This document shows, in pieces, positions 11,788-19,415 of a stretch of 64,000 nt of DNA. The stretch lies in assembly GCF_035918315.1 (NCBI RefSeq), contig NZ_CP142146.1:744001-808000 (forward strand), given 5' to 3'. Every line of letters starts with the position of its first letter. Position 1 is the first letter of the stretch. Source of the DNA: Vagococcus jeotgali. GTDB taxonomy: Bacteria; Bacillota; Bacilli; Lactobacillales; Vagococcaceae. Below the pieces are notes generated by a model that was given only the letters and a program-made list of their open reading frames with translations, did no database searches and was not told where the DNA came from. Both the position numbers and the translations under genes were made by a program.

Positions 11788-13086
11788 ATGGAATATATTG
11801 TAGTTCGTGGTGGTAAAAGTTTAGAAGGTACTGTTAAAGTGGAAGGTGCAAAAAATGCTGTACTACCTATTCTAGCAGGTGCTCTATTAGCGGATGGAGG
11901 ACAAACAACAATAACAAATGCCCCAATATTATCAGATGTATTTGCGATGAACCAAGTTATTAAGCATTTAAATACAGATGTAGAATTTGATGAAAAAACA
12001 AATACTGTATCTATTGACGCTACAAAAGAATTAGAAACAGAGGCTCCTTTTGAATACGTTAGTAAAATGCGTGCCTCAATTGTTGTTATGGGCCCACTTT
12101 TAGCTCGTACTGGTCGTGCTAAAGTTGCTATGCCTGGAGGCTGTGCGATTGGAACAAGACCGATTGATTTACATTTAAAAGGATTTCAGGCTCTAGGAGC
12201 TAAGATCACCCAAACAAATGGTTATATTGAAGCTGTTGCTGATGAGTTAAAGGGTGCTAGAATTTACCTAGATTTCCCAAGTGTTGGTGCAACACAAAAT
12301 ATCATGATGGCAGCTGTTAAAGCAAAAGGTATAACTGTCATTGAGAACGTGGCTAGAGAACCTGAAATTGTTGATTTAGCTATGTACTTAAACAAAATGG
12401 GTGCAAAAATCAGTGGAGCTGGAACGGAAACCATTAGAATTGAAGGTGTGGATAGTTTATGTGGGACAACGCACAGTGTTGTACAAGATAGAATTGAAGC
12501 TGGAACATTCATGGTTGCTGCAGCAGCTACCGGTGGGAATGTATTAGTGAAAGATGCGATTGTGGAGCATAACAGTCCGTTGATTTCTAAATTGATTGAA
12601 ATGGGTGTTAAAGTAACAGAAGAAGCTGACGGTGTCAGAGTTATTGGCCCAAATGTTTTACGAGCAACTGATGTGAAGACTCTACCTCATCCAGGATTCC
12701 CAACTGATATGCAAGCTCAAATGAGTGTCTTAATGGTATTAGCTACTGGAGATAGTATTTTGACTGAAACATTATTTGAAAATAGATTTCAACATTTAGA
12801 TGAATTGCAACGTATGGGTGCTAAGTATCGTATTTCAAACAACGTTGCCTATATCAGTGGTGTTCCACAGTTGCAAGGAGCACAAGTAGGAGCAACTGAT
12901 CTACGAGCTGCAGCAGCGTTAATTATTGCAGGGATGGTTGCCGATTCTGTTACTAAAGTGACGAAATTAGAGCATCTAGATCGTGGTTACTATAAATTCC
13001 ATGAAAAACTAGCTGGATTAGGTGCTGATATTGATCGTATTGATTCTTCGGATATTGCTATTGAAGAATTTGAGTGGTCACTGTAA
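11788..13086 (+). CDS. murA: UDP-N-acetylglucosamine 1-carboxyvinyltransferase
   Basis: MurA catalyses the first committed step of peptidoglycan synthesis, transferring enolpyruvate from PEP to UDP-GlcNAc; it is the fosfomycin target. In the 432-aa protein the N-terminus [19 protein letters not shown] is typical and the PEP/fosfomycin-binding Cys is in [17 protein letters not shown] 11788 follows ATGGAGGGA; longer in-frame starts lack a ribosome site. Many Firmicutes have two MurA paralogues; the position after atp suggests the murAA-type copy. Confidence 0.95.
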   Translation: MEYIVVRGGKSLEGTVKVEGAKNAVLPILAGALLADGGQTTITNAPILSDVFAMNQVIKHLNTDVEFDEKTNTVSIDATKELETEAPFEYVSKMRASIVVMGPLLARTGRAKVAMPGGCAIGTRPIDLHLKGFQALGAKITQTNGYIEAVADELKGARIYLDFPSVGATQNIMMAAVKAKGITVIENVAREPEIVDLAMYLNKMGAKISGAGTETIRIEGVDSLCGTTHSVVQDRIEAGTFMVAAAATGGNVLVKDAIVEHNSPLISKLIEMGVKVTEEADGVRVIGPNVLRATDVKTLPHPGFPTDMQAQMSVLMVLATGDSILTETLFENRFQHLDELQRMGAKYRISNNVAYISGVPQLQGAQVGATDLRAAAALIIAGMVADSVTKVTKLEHLDRGYYKFHEKLAGLGADIDRIDSSDIAIEEFEWSL

Positions 13087-13112
13087 AAATAGATAAAAAG
13101 AGGTGAGTCACA

Positions 13113-13292
13113 ATGAATCCAATAACCAAAAAAGTATTATCTCAATTATTTTTAGTTATATTGGTTGTGCTTGTCTTGCTTGCTTTGTTTTTTGCAGGGC
13201 TCTTTGTAGGCTACGTGTATTTTGGTAAAGGTAGTTCCAATGAGGTCTTTAATCAAGAAACATGGCAACATATTATTGAATTTGTAAAATAA
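13113..13292 (+). CDS. EpuA-like small protein (annotated as RNA polymerase subunit beta)
   Basis: A 59-aa product beginning MNPITKKVLSQL. It has one strong membrane helix (about 11-35, FLVILVVLVLLALFFAGLFV) and a short extracytoplasmic tail containing GYVYFGKGSSNEVF. It belongs to the EpuA-like family, often named DNA-directed RNA polymerase subunit beta by databases although a polymerase role is unproven. GAGGTG precedes the start by 9 nt. It follows murA by 26 nt, as in other enterococci, and is probably cotranscribed. Confidence 0.75.
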   Translation: MNPITKKVLSQLFLVILVVLVLLALFFAGLFVGYVYFGKGSSNEVFNQETWQHIIEFVK

Positions 13293-13396
13293 TAAAGTTA
13301 TAGTTATATAAATGAGAAGAAAGAGCAACAGGTACAAAAAGAGGTTTAATTTTTGTGTTTGTTGCTTTGTTTCTTAACTTTAAAAAAGGTGAAAAT

Positions 13397-13672
13397 ATGT
13401 TAAAAAAAATATTTATATTGCCCGTTCGTTTTTATCAAAAATTTATCTCACCCTTGCTTCCTAAAAGTTGTCGTTATCATCCGACCTGTTCACAATACAC
13501 AGTTGATGCCATTAATTACCACGGGGCAATTAAAGGGTCAATTATGGGATTAGGTCGTATTTTACGTTGTCACCCATTTGTGAAAGGTGGTATAGATTAT
13601 GTACCATCTAAATTTTCTTTAAGAAAAAATCCAGATGAAACTTATCGTGGTCCTTATAATAAACAAAAATAA
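13397..13672 (+). CDS. yidD: Membrane protein insertion efficiency factor YidD
   Basis: YidD is a small membrane-associated protein that aids YidC-dependent insertion of membrane proteins. The 91-aa product carries the signature [20 protein letters not shown], then PTCSQY and [19 protein letters not shown] with its conserved cysteines. ATG 13397 follows AAAAAGGTG; an upstream in-frame start at 13355 would add a non-conserved extension. Confidence 0.93.
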   Translation: MLKKIFILPVRFYQKFISPLLPKSCRYHPTCSQYTVDAINYHGAIKGSIMGLGRILRCHPFVKGGIDYVPSKFSLRKNPDETYRGPYNKQK

Positions 13673-13702
13673 AACTTACTATGTATCTACCTGGCTTTAG
13701 AC

Positions 13703-13731
13703 TTAACAAAATTTTAGATATATGTTATGAT
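13703..13731 (+). promoter_or_regulatory. Promoter for the DUF2969 gene
   Basis: TTAACA (13703-13708), 17-nt spacer and an extended -10 (TGT then TATGAT, 13726-13731). Confidence 0.65.
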
Positions 13732-13760
13732 AATTTAGTTGAGAAAAGGGGATGAAAATA

Positions 13761-13967
13761 ATGAAAAAGAATAAACCCGTTGAAGTAACGATTAAAGATT
13801 TAGGTACTCATCATGAATTATCAATTGGTAAAAAAATGATTGGTAAAGTGACTGAATTATCTGAAAATAAATATCAAGCAGAACATTCACACGGTATTTT
13901 AGGTATTTTTAAAGATCAAGATAGTGCTCATGAAGAGATACTTCGTCATTGGAATTTACACAATTAA
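13761..13967 (+). CDS. DUF2969 family protein
   Basis: A 68-aa soluble basic protein (MKKNKPVEVTIKDLGTHHEL..., with SIGKKMIGKVTELSENKYQA and HSHGILGIFKDQD). It matches the DUF2969 family of small lactic acid bacterial proteins of unknown role. ATG 13761 is preferred over ATG 13752, which sits directly against the AAAGGGG ribosome site. It has its own promoter and precedes two tRNA genes. Confidence 0.72.
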   Translation: MKKNKPVEVTIKDLGTHHELSIGKKMIGKVTELSENKYQAEHSHGILGIFKDQDSAHEEILRHWNLHN

Positions 13968-14059
13968 AAAAATAAAAAAAGTTTGAAAAAGACTTGCAAT
14001 TTATCTGAAAATTAGTTATTATATTGAAGTCGGGTTGATAAATAACACCTAATCGACAC

Positions 14060-14140
14060 GGAGGGATAGCGAAGTGGCTAAACGCGGCGGACTGTAAATC
14101 CGCTCCTTCGGGTTCGGCAGTTCGAATCTGCCTCCCTCCA
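14060..14140 (+). tRNA. tRNA-Tyr (anticodon GTA)
   Basis: An 81-nt class II tRNA. The acceptor stem GGAGGGA (14060-14066) pairs with TCCCTCC (14133-14139). The anticodon loop is CTGTAAA with GTA at 14094-14096, the variable arm is long and the T loop is TTCGAAT. The discriminator is A14140 and CCA is not encoded. Confidence 0.96.
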
Positions 14141-14150
14141 TTTTTAATAT

Positions 14151-14222
14151 TGGGCTATAGCCAAGCGGTAAGGCAACGGACTTTGACTCCGTCACTCGTT
14201 GGTTCGAATCCAGCTAGCCCAG
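14151..14222 (+). tRNA. tRNA-Gln (anticodon TTG)
   Basis: A 72-nt tRNA. Acceptor TGGGCTA pairs with TAGCCCA; the anticodon stem ACGGA/TCCGT encloses CTTTGAC with TTG at 14183-14185. The discriminator is G14222. It is 10 nt after tRNA-Tyr, so the two form one transcript. Confidence 0.95.
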
Positions 14223-14225
14223 TAC

Positions 14226-14258
14226 AAAATCTAACGCATATGTGTTAGATTTTTTATT
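14226..14258 (+). terminator. Terminator of the tRNA pair
   Basis: AAAATCTAAC pairs perfectly with GTTAGATTTT around an 8-nt loop, followed by further T residues. Confidence 0.85.
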
Positions 14259-14312
14259 TTATCAAATGTATGTTATTCTTAAAGTAAATAATCTGAAGGG
14301 ACGATATATTCA

Positions 14313-14501
14313 ATGGAAGAATTATCTAACAAGCTTGCAACACAAATTATGGGGATACGTGAATCATTAAAAGGAACAGAAGCTGTGGAATCTGTTAAAA
14401 CAACAGCACAATTAATCTTACCTAGCAAAAAAGATTCAAAAACGACAAAACATACTAAGATCAAGCAAAACCAAAGAAAATGGCATGCTAAATATTATTA
14501 A
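14313..14501 (+). CDS. Small basic protein of unknown function (62 aa)
   Basis: I do not recognise this gene. The product starts MEELSNKLATQIMGIRESLK, has a short amphipathic N-terminal half and a Lys-rich tail (KKDSKTTKHTKIKQNQRK) with no membrane segment. An AAGGGA element lies 11-12 nt upstream, and a strong terminator follows immediately, so it looks like a real monocistronic gene between the tRNAs and the ISL3 element. The basic tail is compatible with nucleic-acid binding, but this is only a guess. Confidence 0.5.
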   Translation: MEELSNKLATQIMGIRESLKGTEAVESVKTTAQLILPSKKDSKTTKHTKIKQNQRKWHAKYY

Positions 14502-14504
14502 AAC

Positions 14505-14540
14505 AAAAAACTTCCTAACCTTTGGGAAGTTTTTTGTTTT
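14505..14540 (+). terminator. Terminator after the 62-aa gene
   Basis: AAAAAACTTCC pairs with GGAAGTTTTTT, followed by T-rich sequence. The ISL3 element begins only a few bases further on. Confidence 0.85.
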
Positions 14541-14598
14541 ATTAAAGGGCTCTTCGTCAAATCGTGTTGATATTTAAAAATTGATAAAATAAGGGCAT

Positions 14599-14634
14599 TA
14601 GAAGAAGGGGGATTTTTCCTCCTTCTTCTTTTTA
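14599..14634 (+). terminator. Strong terminator-like hairpin inside the ISL3 end
   Basis: AGAAGAAGGGGGA (14600-14612) pairs with TCCTCCTTCTTCT (14617-14629) around TTTT, 12 of 13 pairs plus one G-U, followed by a T run. On the plus strand it would stop transcripts entering the element from the left; it lies just outside the transposase stop. Confidence 0.6.
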
Positions 14635-15909
14635 ATTAAATTGAAATGATTGACCTTGAATAAGGAAAATCCGTCGCTTAAAAGTTAAGAAATTTCGTTA
14701 ACCATAGGCTATTCGTTTGATAGCTTTGATTCGGTTGTTAATTCCTTCTAAAAAACCATTTGAATAAGAATAATTTAAAGCATTGGTAACACCTTGCCTG
14801 AAGGTTTGGAATGTTTTGAATTTGGCTTTAAATTCCTTAGGAAGCTCATTAGAGATAGAATGGGTTAATTCTAAAAATAAGTCTGAATCCTTTGTTTCCT
14901 AAGCATATTTTAACTCTTGTATATAATCATATGCGATTTTTATAGTTGAGTTATAGGAAAGAAGTTCTTCAATGACACCAACTTGTGTCATACTTTTATT
15001 GAAAAGAGGATAATTACTATATGTAGTGGCACTTAATTGACTAGAGTCTTTTAAAAATAGTTTCCAATATTTTTTTATTCTCCGGTATTGTTTTGCTTCT
15101 TCATTATCATAACGTTTTAATTGATTCATTTCTTTTATTCTTAGTTGATTAAAAGAACGATTGATATGCTGAATGATATGGAATCTATCTGTCACAATCT
15201 CTGCATGTGGAAATATAGTTTTAAGAAGGCCACCGTAGTTGGCATTCATATCCATGACGAGAAACTTCACTTTTAACCGCTCTTTTCTGGAGTATTTCAG
15301 GAAGTACTTAATAAGAGAGAAGAGGCGTCTATCTGGTAAAATATCAATAATCTTTTTACTTTCAGCATCAGCACAAATAAAGCTCATACCAGATTGACAT
15401 GACTTAGTTGATTTAAATTCATCGACACATAGTACTTTTGGTAGATGTTGAAAGTTGGTTAGACAGTGGTTGGTAAAGTCGTATAAAACACGTTGTACCG
15501 TGTTATCAGAAACATGATGAAATCTAGCAATCTCTTTTCTTGAACGATCTTCTTTCAAATCTAAGGCGATTTGATACTTTAATGTTTTCGATATATGACA
15601 ATAGTCATCGACTAACGCAGTATCAGCACTGAATGTTGTATGGCATTCTTTACATAGATATCGTTCTCTTTTAAGTTCTAAATAAGTTGTGACCCTATTA
15701 AACTCCGGTAGTTGTGTTTTAGTAGTATAAGTACCATTTTTAACACACGTATTCTGATGACAAGAGGGGCATATTCTGTCTGGAGACGTTAGTCTTCCCC
15801 TTATTATATTTGAGCGTCTACCTCTAATAGTAGCCTCAGTTAACCAATCTTTTTCAAAAATAATAGATTTGTCTGTTAAATTAAGTAATTTTCTAGTATG
15901 ATTATCCAT
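14632..15909 (-). pseudogene. ISL3-family transposase with two in-frame stops
   Basis: The reading frame from ATG 15909 (after AGGAGG) spans 425 codons, the usual ISL3 length. It has the N-terminal zinc-binding region CPSCHQNTCV and CKECHTTF, an HTH, and DDE core segments CVDEFKSTKS and FLVMDMNANYGG. An in-frame TAG at 14899-14901 truncates it after LKYA. A second stop, TAA at 14698-14700, follows IKRIAYG where the family has Tyr. The frame is otherwise open, with recognisable sequence (EGINNRIKAIKRIAYG, RNFLTFKRRIF), so two point mutations explain the damage. The truncated 336-aa product lacks the catalytic Glu region. Confidence 0.87.
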
Positions 15910-16060
15910 GGGAACATCCTCCTGATAATTTGGTTTTTGGCGACTTTATTTTATCATGTTTGGATGTTCCTTTTTGTATTTAAAAACAAAAAATCGTATT
16001 AATGGAAACTATCCATCAACACGATTTATTATAGACCCTATTAAAGTATGGATACTTATG

Positions 16061-16089
16061 TTGTCATGACACTAGAGACAAGATATAAT
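16061..16089 (+). promoter_or_regulatory. Promoter of the GntR gene with a palindrome at -35
   Basis: TTGTCA (16061-16066), 17-nt spacer and TATAAT (16084-16089). The -35 lies in the perfect 10-bp palindrome TGTCATGACA (16062-16071), a candidate operator for autoregulation. The ISL3 target duplication ends only 16 bp upstream, so the insertion spared the promoter. Confidence 0.7.
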
Positions 16090-16122
16090 GACATTAAAGA
16101 TATGAAGAAGGAAGTGGCGGTT

Positions 16123-16830
16123 ATGACTTCAAAGTTACCTGTATATATAAAGATACATGATCAGATAAAAAAAGAAATTGAGGATGGTATATGGAAAGTC
16201 GGCGATAGATTGCCATCTGAAAGAGAGTTATCAGAGACATTTGGTGTGAGCCGAATGACTCTGAGACAAGCAATACAAACTTTAGCTGAGGAGGGGATAT
16301 TGGAGAGAAAAATAGGTTCTGGGACATATGTTGCTAGACAAAAAGTAAAAGAGACGATGACAGGAACAACAAGTTTTTCTGATATTGTCCGCTCTCAAGG
16401 AAGTCAGCCCTCAAGTCAAACAATAGCATATTTCATTACATCCCCTAGCTCAAGTGAAATGGAGAAGTTAGAGCTTACTAAGGACAAAAAAATTTTAAAG
16501 ATGGAGCGAATTCGCTATGCTGATGATGTACCTATTTGCTTTGAGGTAGCAAGCATACCTTATGATATGGTTAAAGGGTTTACTAAAGATGAAATAACAA
16601 CGTCTTTATATCAAACTTTAGAAAATAACGGTCATAGAATGATTGGTAAATCTTCTCAGAGTATTTCAGCTCTTAGTGCTTCAGAGACCATTGCACATTA
16701 TTTGGATCTGAAAAAAGGTGATGCTGTATTAAGGTTGAGACAGGTTTCTTATCTACAGGATAAAACACCGTTTGAATATGTTCGAAGTCAGTATGCTGGT
16801 GAGAGGTTTGAATTTTATTTAGAAAAATAA
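16123..16830 (+). CDS. GntR-family regulator, HutC/UTRA type
   Basis: A 235-aa transcription factor. The N-terminal winged helix-turn-helix contains GDRLPSERELSETFGVSRMT and LRQAIQTLAEEGILERK, with the wing GSGTYVA. The C-terminal UTRA ligand-binding domain contains MERIRYADDVPICFEVASIP and ends ERFEFYLEK. HutC-type members usually sense sugars or phosphosugars. ATG 16123 follows AAGGAAG; longer in-frame starts (16048) would overlap the promoter. No metabolic gene sits beside it, so its target is unknown; autoregulation is possible. Confidence 0.85.
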   Translation: MTSKLPVYIKIHDQIKKEIEDGIWKVGDRLPSERELSETFGVSRMTLRQAIQTLAEEGILERKIGSGTYVARQKVKETMTGTTSFSDIVRSQGSQPSSQTIAYFITSPSSSEMEKLELTKDKKILKMERIRYADDVPICFEVASIPYDMVKGFTKDEITTSLYQTLENNGHRMIGKSSQSISALSASETIAHYLDLKKGDAVLRLRQVSYLQDKTPFEYVRSQYAGERFEFYLEK

Positions 16831-16880
16831 CCTTAGAAGAAGTTAGTATTCATATTGGATAACATGATTAAACTCTTTGT

Positions 16881-17057
16881 AACTCAAAAGAAAGGCTGTC
16901 CTACTGGGTTTGTCAAGTTAAGTGTGTAAATTCCTTAAAAATAAAAATAGAAACTCAATTTGACAATGAGTCGTCCTGTGATAATCTCTAGGAATAAGAG
17001 GGTATTTTTAATAAACCTCTTGTCCTACTTTTTTAGGATTAGCCTTTCTTTTGAGTT
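16881..17057. repeat. 177-bp element with 17-bp perfect inverted termini
   Basis: AACTCAAAAGAAAGGCT (16881-16897) and its exact complement (17041-17057) bound a non-coding segment between two convergent genes. The interior contains TTTGTCAAGTTAAGTGTG, which reminds me of IS256-type ends, but I cannot verify this. It could be a MITE, an insertion-sequence relic or an unusual two-way terminator. No coding sequence is seen in 16831-17098. Confidence 0.6.
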
Positions 17058-17098
17058 GTTTGAGAAAATAACAAGTTAGTGATTGAGATTTAACTTTT

Positions 17099-17734
17099 TT
17101 ATGAGACGGGTATTTCAACATATTCTTTTTCACCTGTTTTGATTTTAACTTGTCCGCTTAGTAAGTTAGTGATATCTTTTTTAAAATCAGAAACATCTTT
17201 TTCATCGACCATAATAATGAGTTCTACTTCATGAGTATAAATGGTTTCTTTTAATGTATATTGTGTCTGATTTTCTAAAAAATAGTCAATTTTTCCATGG
17301 GCTGCGTAATCACAAATAACATGTATGGCCGATTGCAAACGCCCCTCAACAAGACCAACGTGATTAATAGCATCAGCGACCACACCGCTATAAGCACGAA
17401 TAAGACCACCAGCACCCAGCTTAGTTCCTCCAAAGTAGCGTGTCACAACAGCTAGTACATTTTTTAAATCTCTAACTTTTAAAATGTCTAACATAGGTAC
17501 ACCTGCTGTGCCACTAGGTTCACCGTCATCGCTAGAACGTTGAATAGACTGATTACTTCCTAAAACGTAAGCTGAGCAGTTGTGACTAGCTTTCCAGTGT
17601 TCTTTTTTTATTTGCTGAATAATATCTTTAGCCTCTTCTTCTGATTCGATGCGATATAAATGGCAAATGAAAGTTGATTTTTTTATAATCATTTCATATT
17701 GGCTATTCTCTTTTATGGTATAGTATTGTGACAA
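17099..17734 (-). CDS. YigZ/IMPACT family protein
   Basis: A 211-aa cytoplasmic protein of the YigZ (UPF0029/IMPACT) family, whose biochemical role is unsettled. The signature is clear: CSAYVLGSNQSIQRSSDDGE, PSGTAGVPML and YFGGTKLGAGGLIRAYSG, followed by a C-terminal ferredoxin-like domain. The start is TTG 17734, 8 nt after GGAGG. The longer upstream frame has no ribosome site and runs into the divergent lipoprotein gene. Confidence 0.88.
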   Translation of the reverse strand: MSQYYTIKENSQYEMIIKKSTFICHLYRIESEEEAKDIIQQIKKEHWKASHNCSAYVLGSNQSIQRSSDDGEPSGTAGVPMLDILKVRDLKNVLAVVTRYFGGTKLGAGGLIRAYSGVVADAINHVGLVEGRLQSAIHVICDYAAHGKIDYFLENQTQYTLKETIYTHEVELIIMVDEKDVSDFKKDITNLLSGQVKIKTGEKEYVEIPVS

Positions 17735-17752
17735 GGATAAAACCTCCAAATT

Positions 17753-17758
17753 TATAAT
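17753..17758 (+). promoter_or_regulatory. -10 element upstream of the lipoprotein gene
   Basis: A perfect TATAAT 18 nt before the lipoprotein start. TTGTGA at 17726-17731 is a possible -35 but with a long spacer (21 nt); TGACAA at 17729-17734 gives 18 nt. Confidence 0.4.
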
Positions 17759-17775
17759 AGTAAAAGGGGATTGTA

Positions 17776-18327
17776 ATGAAAAAAAAATTAATGATAGTAT
17801 TACTTGGAATGAGTGCCTTATTTTTAACAAGTTGTGGTCAAAAAAATGTAGAGACAACAACAGAGACAACGCAAGGTGTGAATAATACAATTGTTTATAC
17901 ATTAGAATATGATCATCAACAATACCAGTTTAACATGCTTGATGGTTGGCGTAAATTTCCAAATAGCGATCATAGCATTGCTTTTTTAGTGGGCAATAAA
18001 GATCAGGCCTCTTTTATGAGTGCTGGGTTTGAAGAAAAAGAAAAGCTAAGTTTATCGAGTTATAAAGATAAGTATATGGAGCGTCTGAAAGAAAATGATG
18101 TTACAGTGACTAATGATCCCGAATTAAAAAAATTAAATGGCATGGATGCTTATTACTTAGGTATGGATATGTTAGATGAAAAAGATCGAGTGTTGACTTA
18201 CCGAGTCTATTTGATTGAAGGAGAGGATTATTTTATTAATCTCGGAGCTTGGACAAGCGAGCAAAATCCCTCTAAGGAGATAATACAAGGTCTGGATGAC
18301 ATTTTAGGAACCTTTAAAAAAAAATAA
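17776..18327 (+). CDS. Putative lipoprotein, unknown function
   Basis: A 183-aa exported protein. The signal peptide MKKKLMIVLLGMSALFLTSC ends in a lipobox (LTSC, Cys20), so membrane anchoring by Lgt and Lsp is expected. The mature part starts with a Thr-rich linker and a small globular domain (QYQFNMLDGWRKF, SFMSAGFEEKEKL, YFINLGAWTSEQNPSKE) resembling PsbP-like lipoproteins of Bacilli. It is transcribed divergently from yigZ and ends at a terminator shared with the convergent hydrolase. Confidence 0.78.
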   Translation: MKKKLMIVLLGMSALFLTSCGQKNVETTTETTQGVNNTIVYTLEYDHQQYQFNMLDGWRKFPNSDHSIAFLVGNKDQASFMSAGFEEKEKLSLSSYKDKYMERLKENDVTVTNDPELKKLNGMDAYYLGMDMLDEKDRVLTYRVYLIEGEDYFINLGAWTSEQNPSKEIIQGLDDILGTFKKK

Positions 18328-18332
18328 GTGCT

Positions 18333-18381
18333 AAAAAACCTTTGTAAGAAAGTTGGTTTGACTTTTCTTACAGAGGTTTTT
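18333..18381. terminator. Bidirectional terminator between convergent genes
   Basis: AAAAAACCTTTGTAAGAAAGT pairs with ACTTTTCTTACAGAGGTTTTT with few mismatches (arms 18333-18353 and 18361-18381). A and T runs on both sides let it serve both the lipoprotein and the minus-strand hydrolase. Confidence 0.85.
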
Positions 18382-18383
18382 CT

Positions 18384-19319
18384 TTATTTATTAAGATGAT
18401 GTGTCATCCAATCATAAATATCTAATACGATTTCTTTATATTCTACTTCATTTAAAATTTCGTGCCTTAAATCGTAATATAGTTGGAGTGTGATATCAGA
18501 AAATCCATGATCAGTTAATTCTAAAGCTGTTTTTCTAGGGCCTTTACCGTAACTACCGACAGGATCTTTTTCACCGCTGATAATAAGTACAGGTAAATCA
18601 CGTCTAATAGTTTGATACCAATTTTTTTGAGTGGCACGGTCCATTAAACTGATTAGAGTAAAAAAACCATTATTAGTGAAGATAAAGCCGCAATTAGTAT
18701 CTTCTTCATATCGCACTACATTCTCTTGATTTTTAGATAGCCAAGAAAAATTTGATTTAGGATTTTTAATTCTTTGGTTGAACGATCCAAATAATAATTT
18801 ATCGATAGCAGGATTGGTAATTTTAGGACTTAATTTATTCAATCCTTTGGTAATCGTATGAACAATAGATGCTTCTTCACGTCTAGCAGAAGTTCCCATT
18901 AAAATACTACCTGCTACATGATGAGAGTATTTCTTTAGATAATTTCTAAGAACGAAAGAGCCCATGCTGTGTCCCATAATAAAGATCGGTATTCCTGGAT
19001 AGTGTTCTTGTATATACTTTGTTATTTGATAAGTATCTTCAATTAATAGTCCTGGAGTATGGTGTCCTTTTCCAAAATAACCTTGAATAGGGTGTGATGA
19101 GTGTAGAGACTGACCGTGTCCTAGATGATCGTGACCAATAACCATAATGTGATTTTCGTTTAAAATGTTAGCAGTTGGATTATATCTTTCTATGTGTTCA
19201 GCCATACCATGTACGATTTGTAAAATTGCTTTTGGTTTCTCTTTAGAATTAGTTTTCCAAATAATACCTCTTAAAGGTGTTTGTCCATCTGTAGATAGAA
19301 TATTAAATTCATATGTCAT
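18384..19319 (-). CDS. Alpha/beta hydrolase, monoacylglycerol lipase-like
   Basis: A 311-aa serine hydrolase. The elbow is FIMGHSMGSFV (nucleophile Ser of GHSMG), the acid probably Asp in SGEKDPVGSYG and the base His in YYDLRHEILNE. The oxyanion stretch LQIVHGMAEHIERY and HDHLGHGQS are typical of monoglyceride lipase/lysophospholipase relatives. No signal peptide is seen, so it acts inside the cell. ATG 19319 lies 8 nt after GGAAGAGG; the TTG further upstream overlaps that ribosome site. Confidence 0.85.
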   Translation of the reverse strand: MTYEFNILSTDGQTPLRGIIWKTNSKEKPKAILQIVHGMAEHIERYNPTANILNENHIMVIGHDHLGHGQSLHSSHPIQGYFGKGHHTPGLLIEDTYQITKYIQEHYPGIPIFIMGHSMGSFVLRNYLKKYSHHVAGSILMGTSARREEASIVHTITKGLNKLSPKITNPAIDKLLFGSFNQRIKNPKSNFSWLSKNQENVVRYEEDTNCGFIFTNNGFFTLISLMDRATQKNWYQTIRRDLPVLIISGEKDPVGSYGKGPRKTALELTDHGFSDITLQLYYDLRHEILNEVEYKEIVLDIYDWMTHHLNK

Positions 19320-19415
19320 AGTTTTTACCTCTTCCAATATAGTCTCTTATGTTCATTATAGTCTATTTAAAAGTATTCAACTAATATAATGCGTATGTTT
19401 ATATTGGGGGATTAG

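Larger units (their letters stand above)
14547..16038 (-). mobile_element. ISL3-family insertion sequence with a broken transposase
   Basis: The ends are imperfect inverted repeats. The left begins GGGCTCTTCGTC and the right, read inward, begins GGGTCTATAATA; both continue AAATCGTGTTGAT or ATCGTGTTGAT. A 7-bp direct repeat, TATTAAA, flanks the element at 14540-14546 and 16039-16045, in keeping with the AT-rich target duplications of this family (normally 8 bp). The transposase reading frame has two stop codons, so this copy probably cannot move by itself. Confidence 0.87.

Noticed and set aside
13152-13337. Minus-strand 61-codon frame
   Set aside because: It overlaps the EpuA-like gene on the opposite strand and lacks any start signal.
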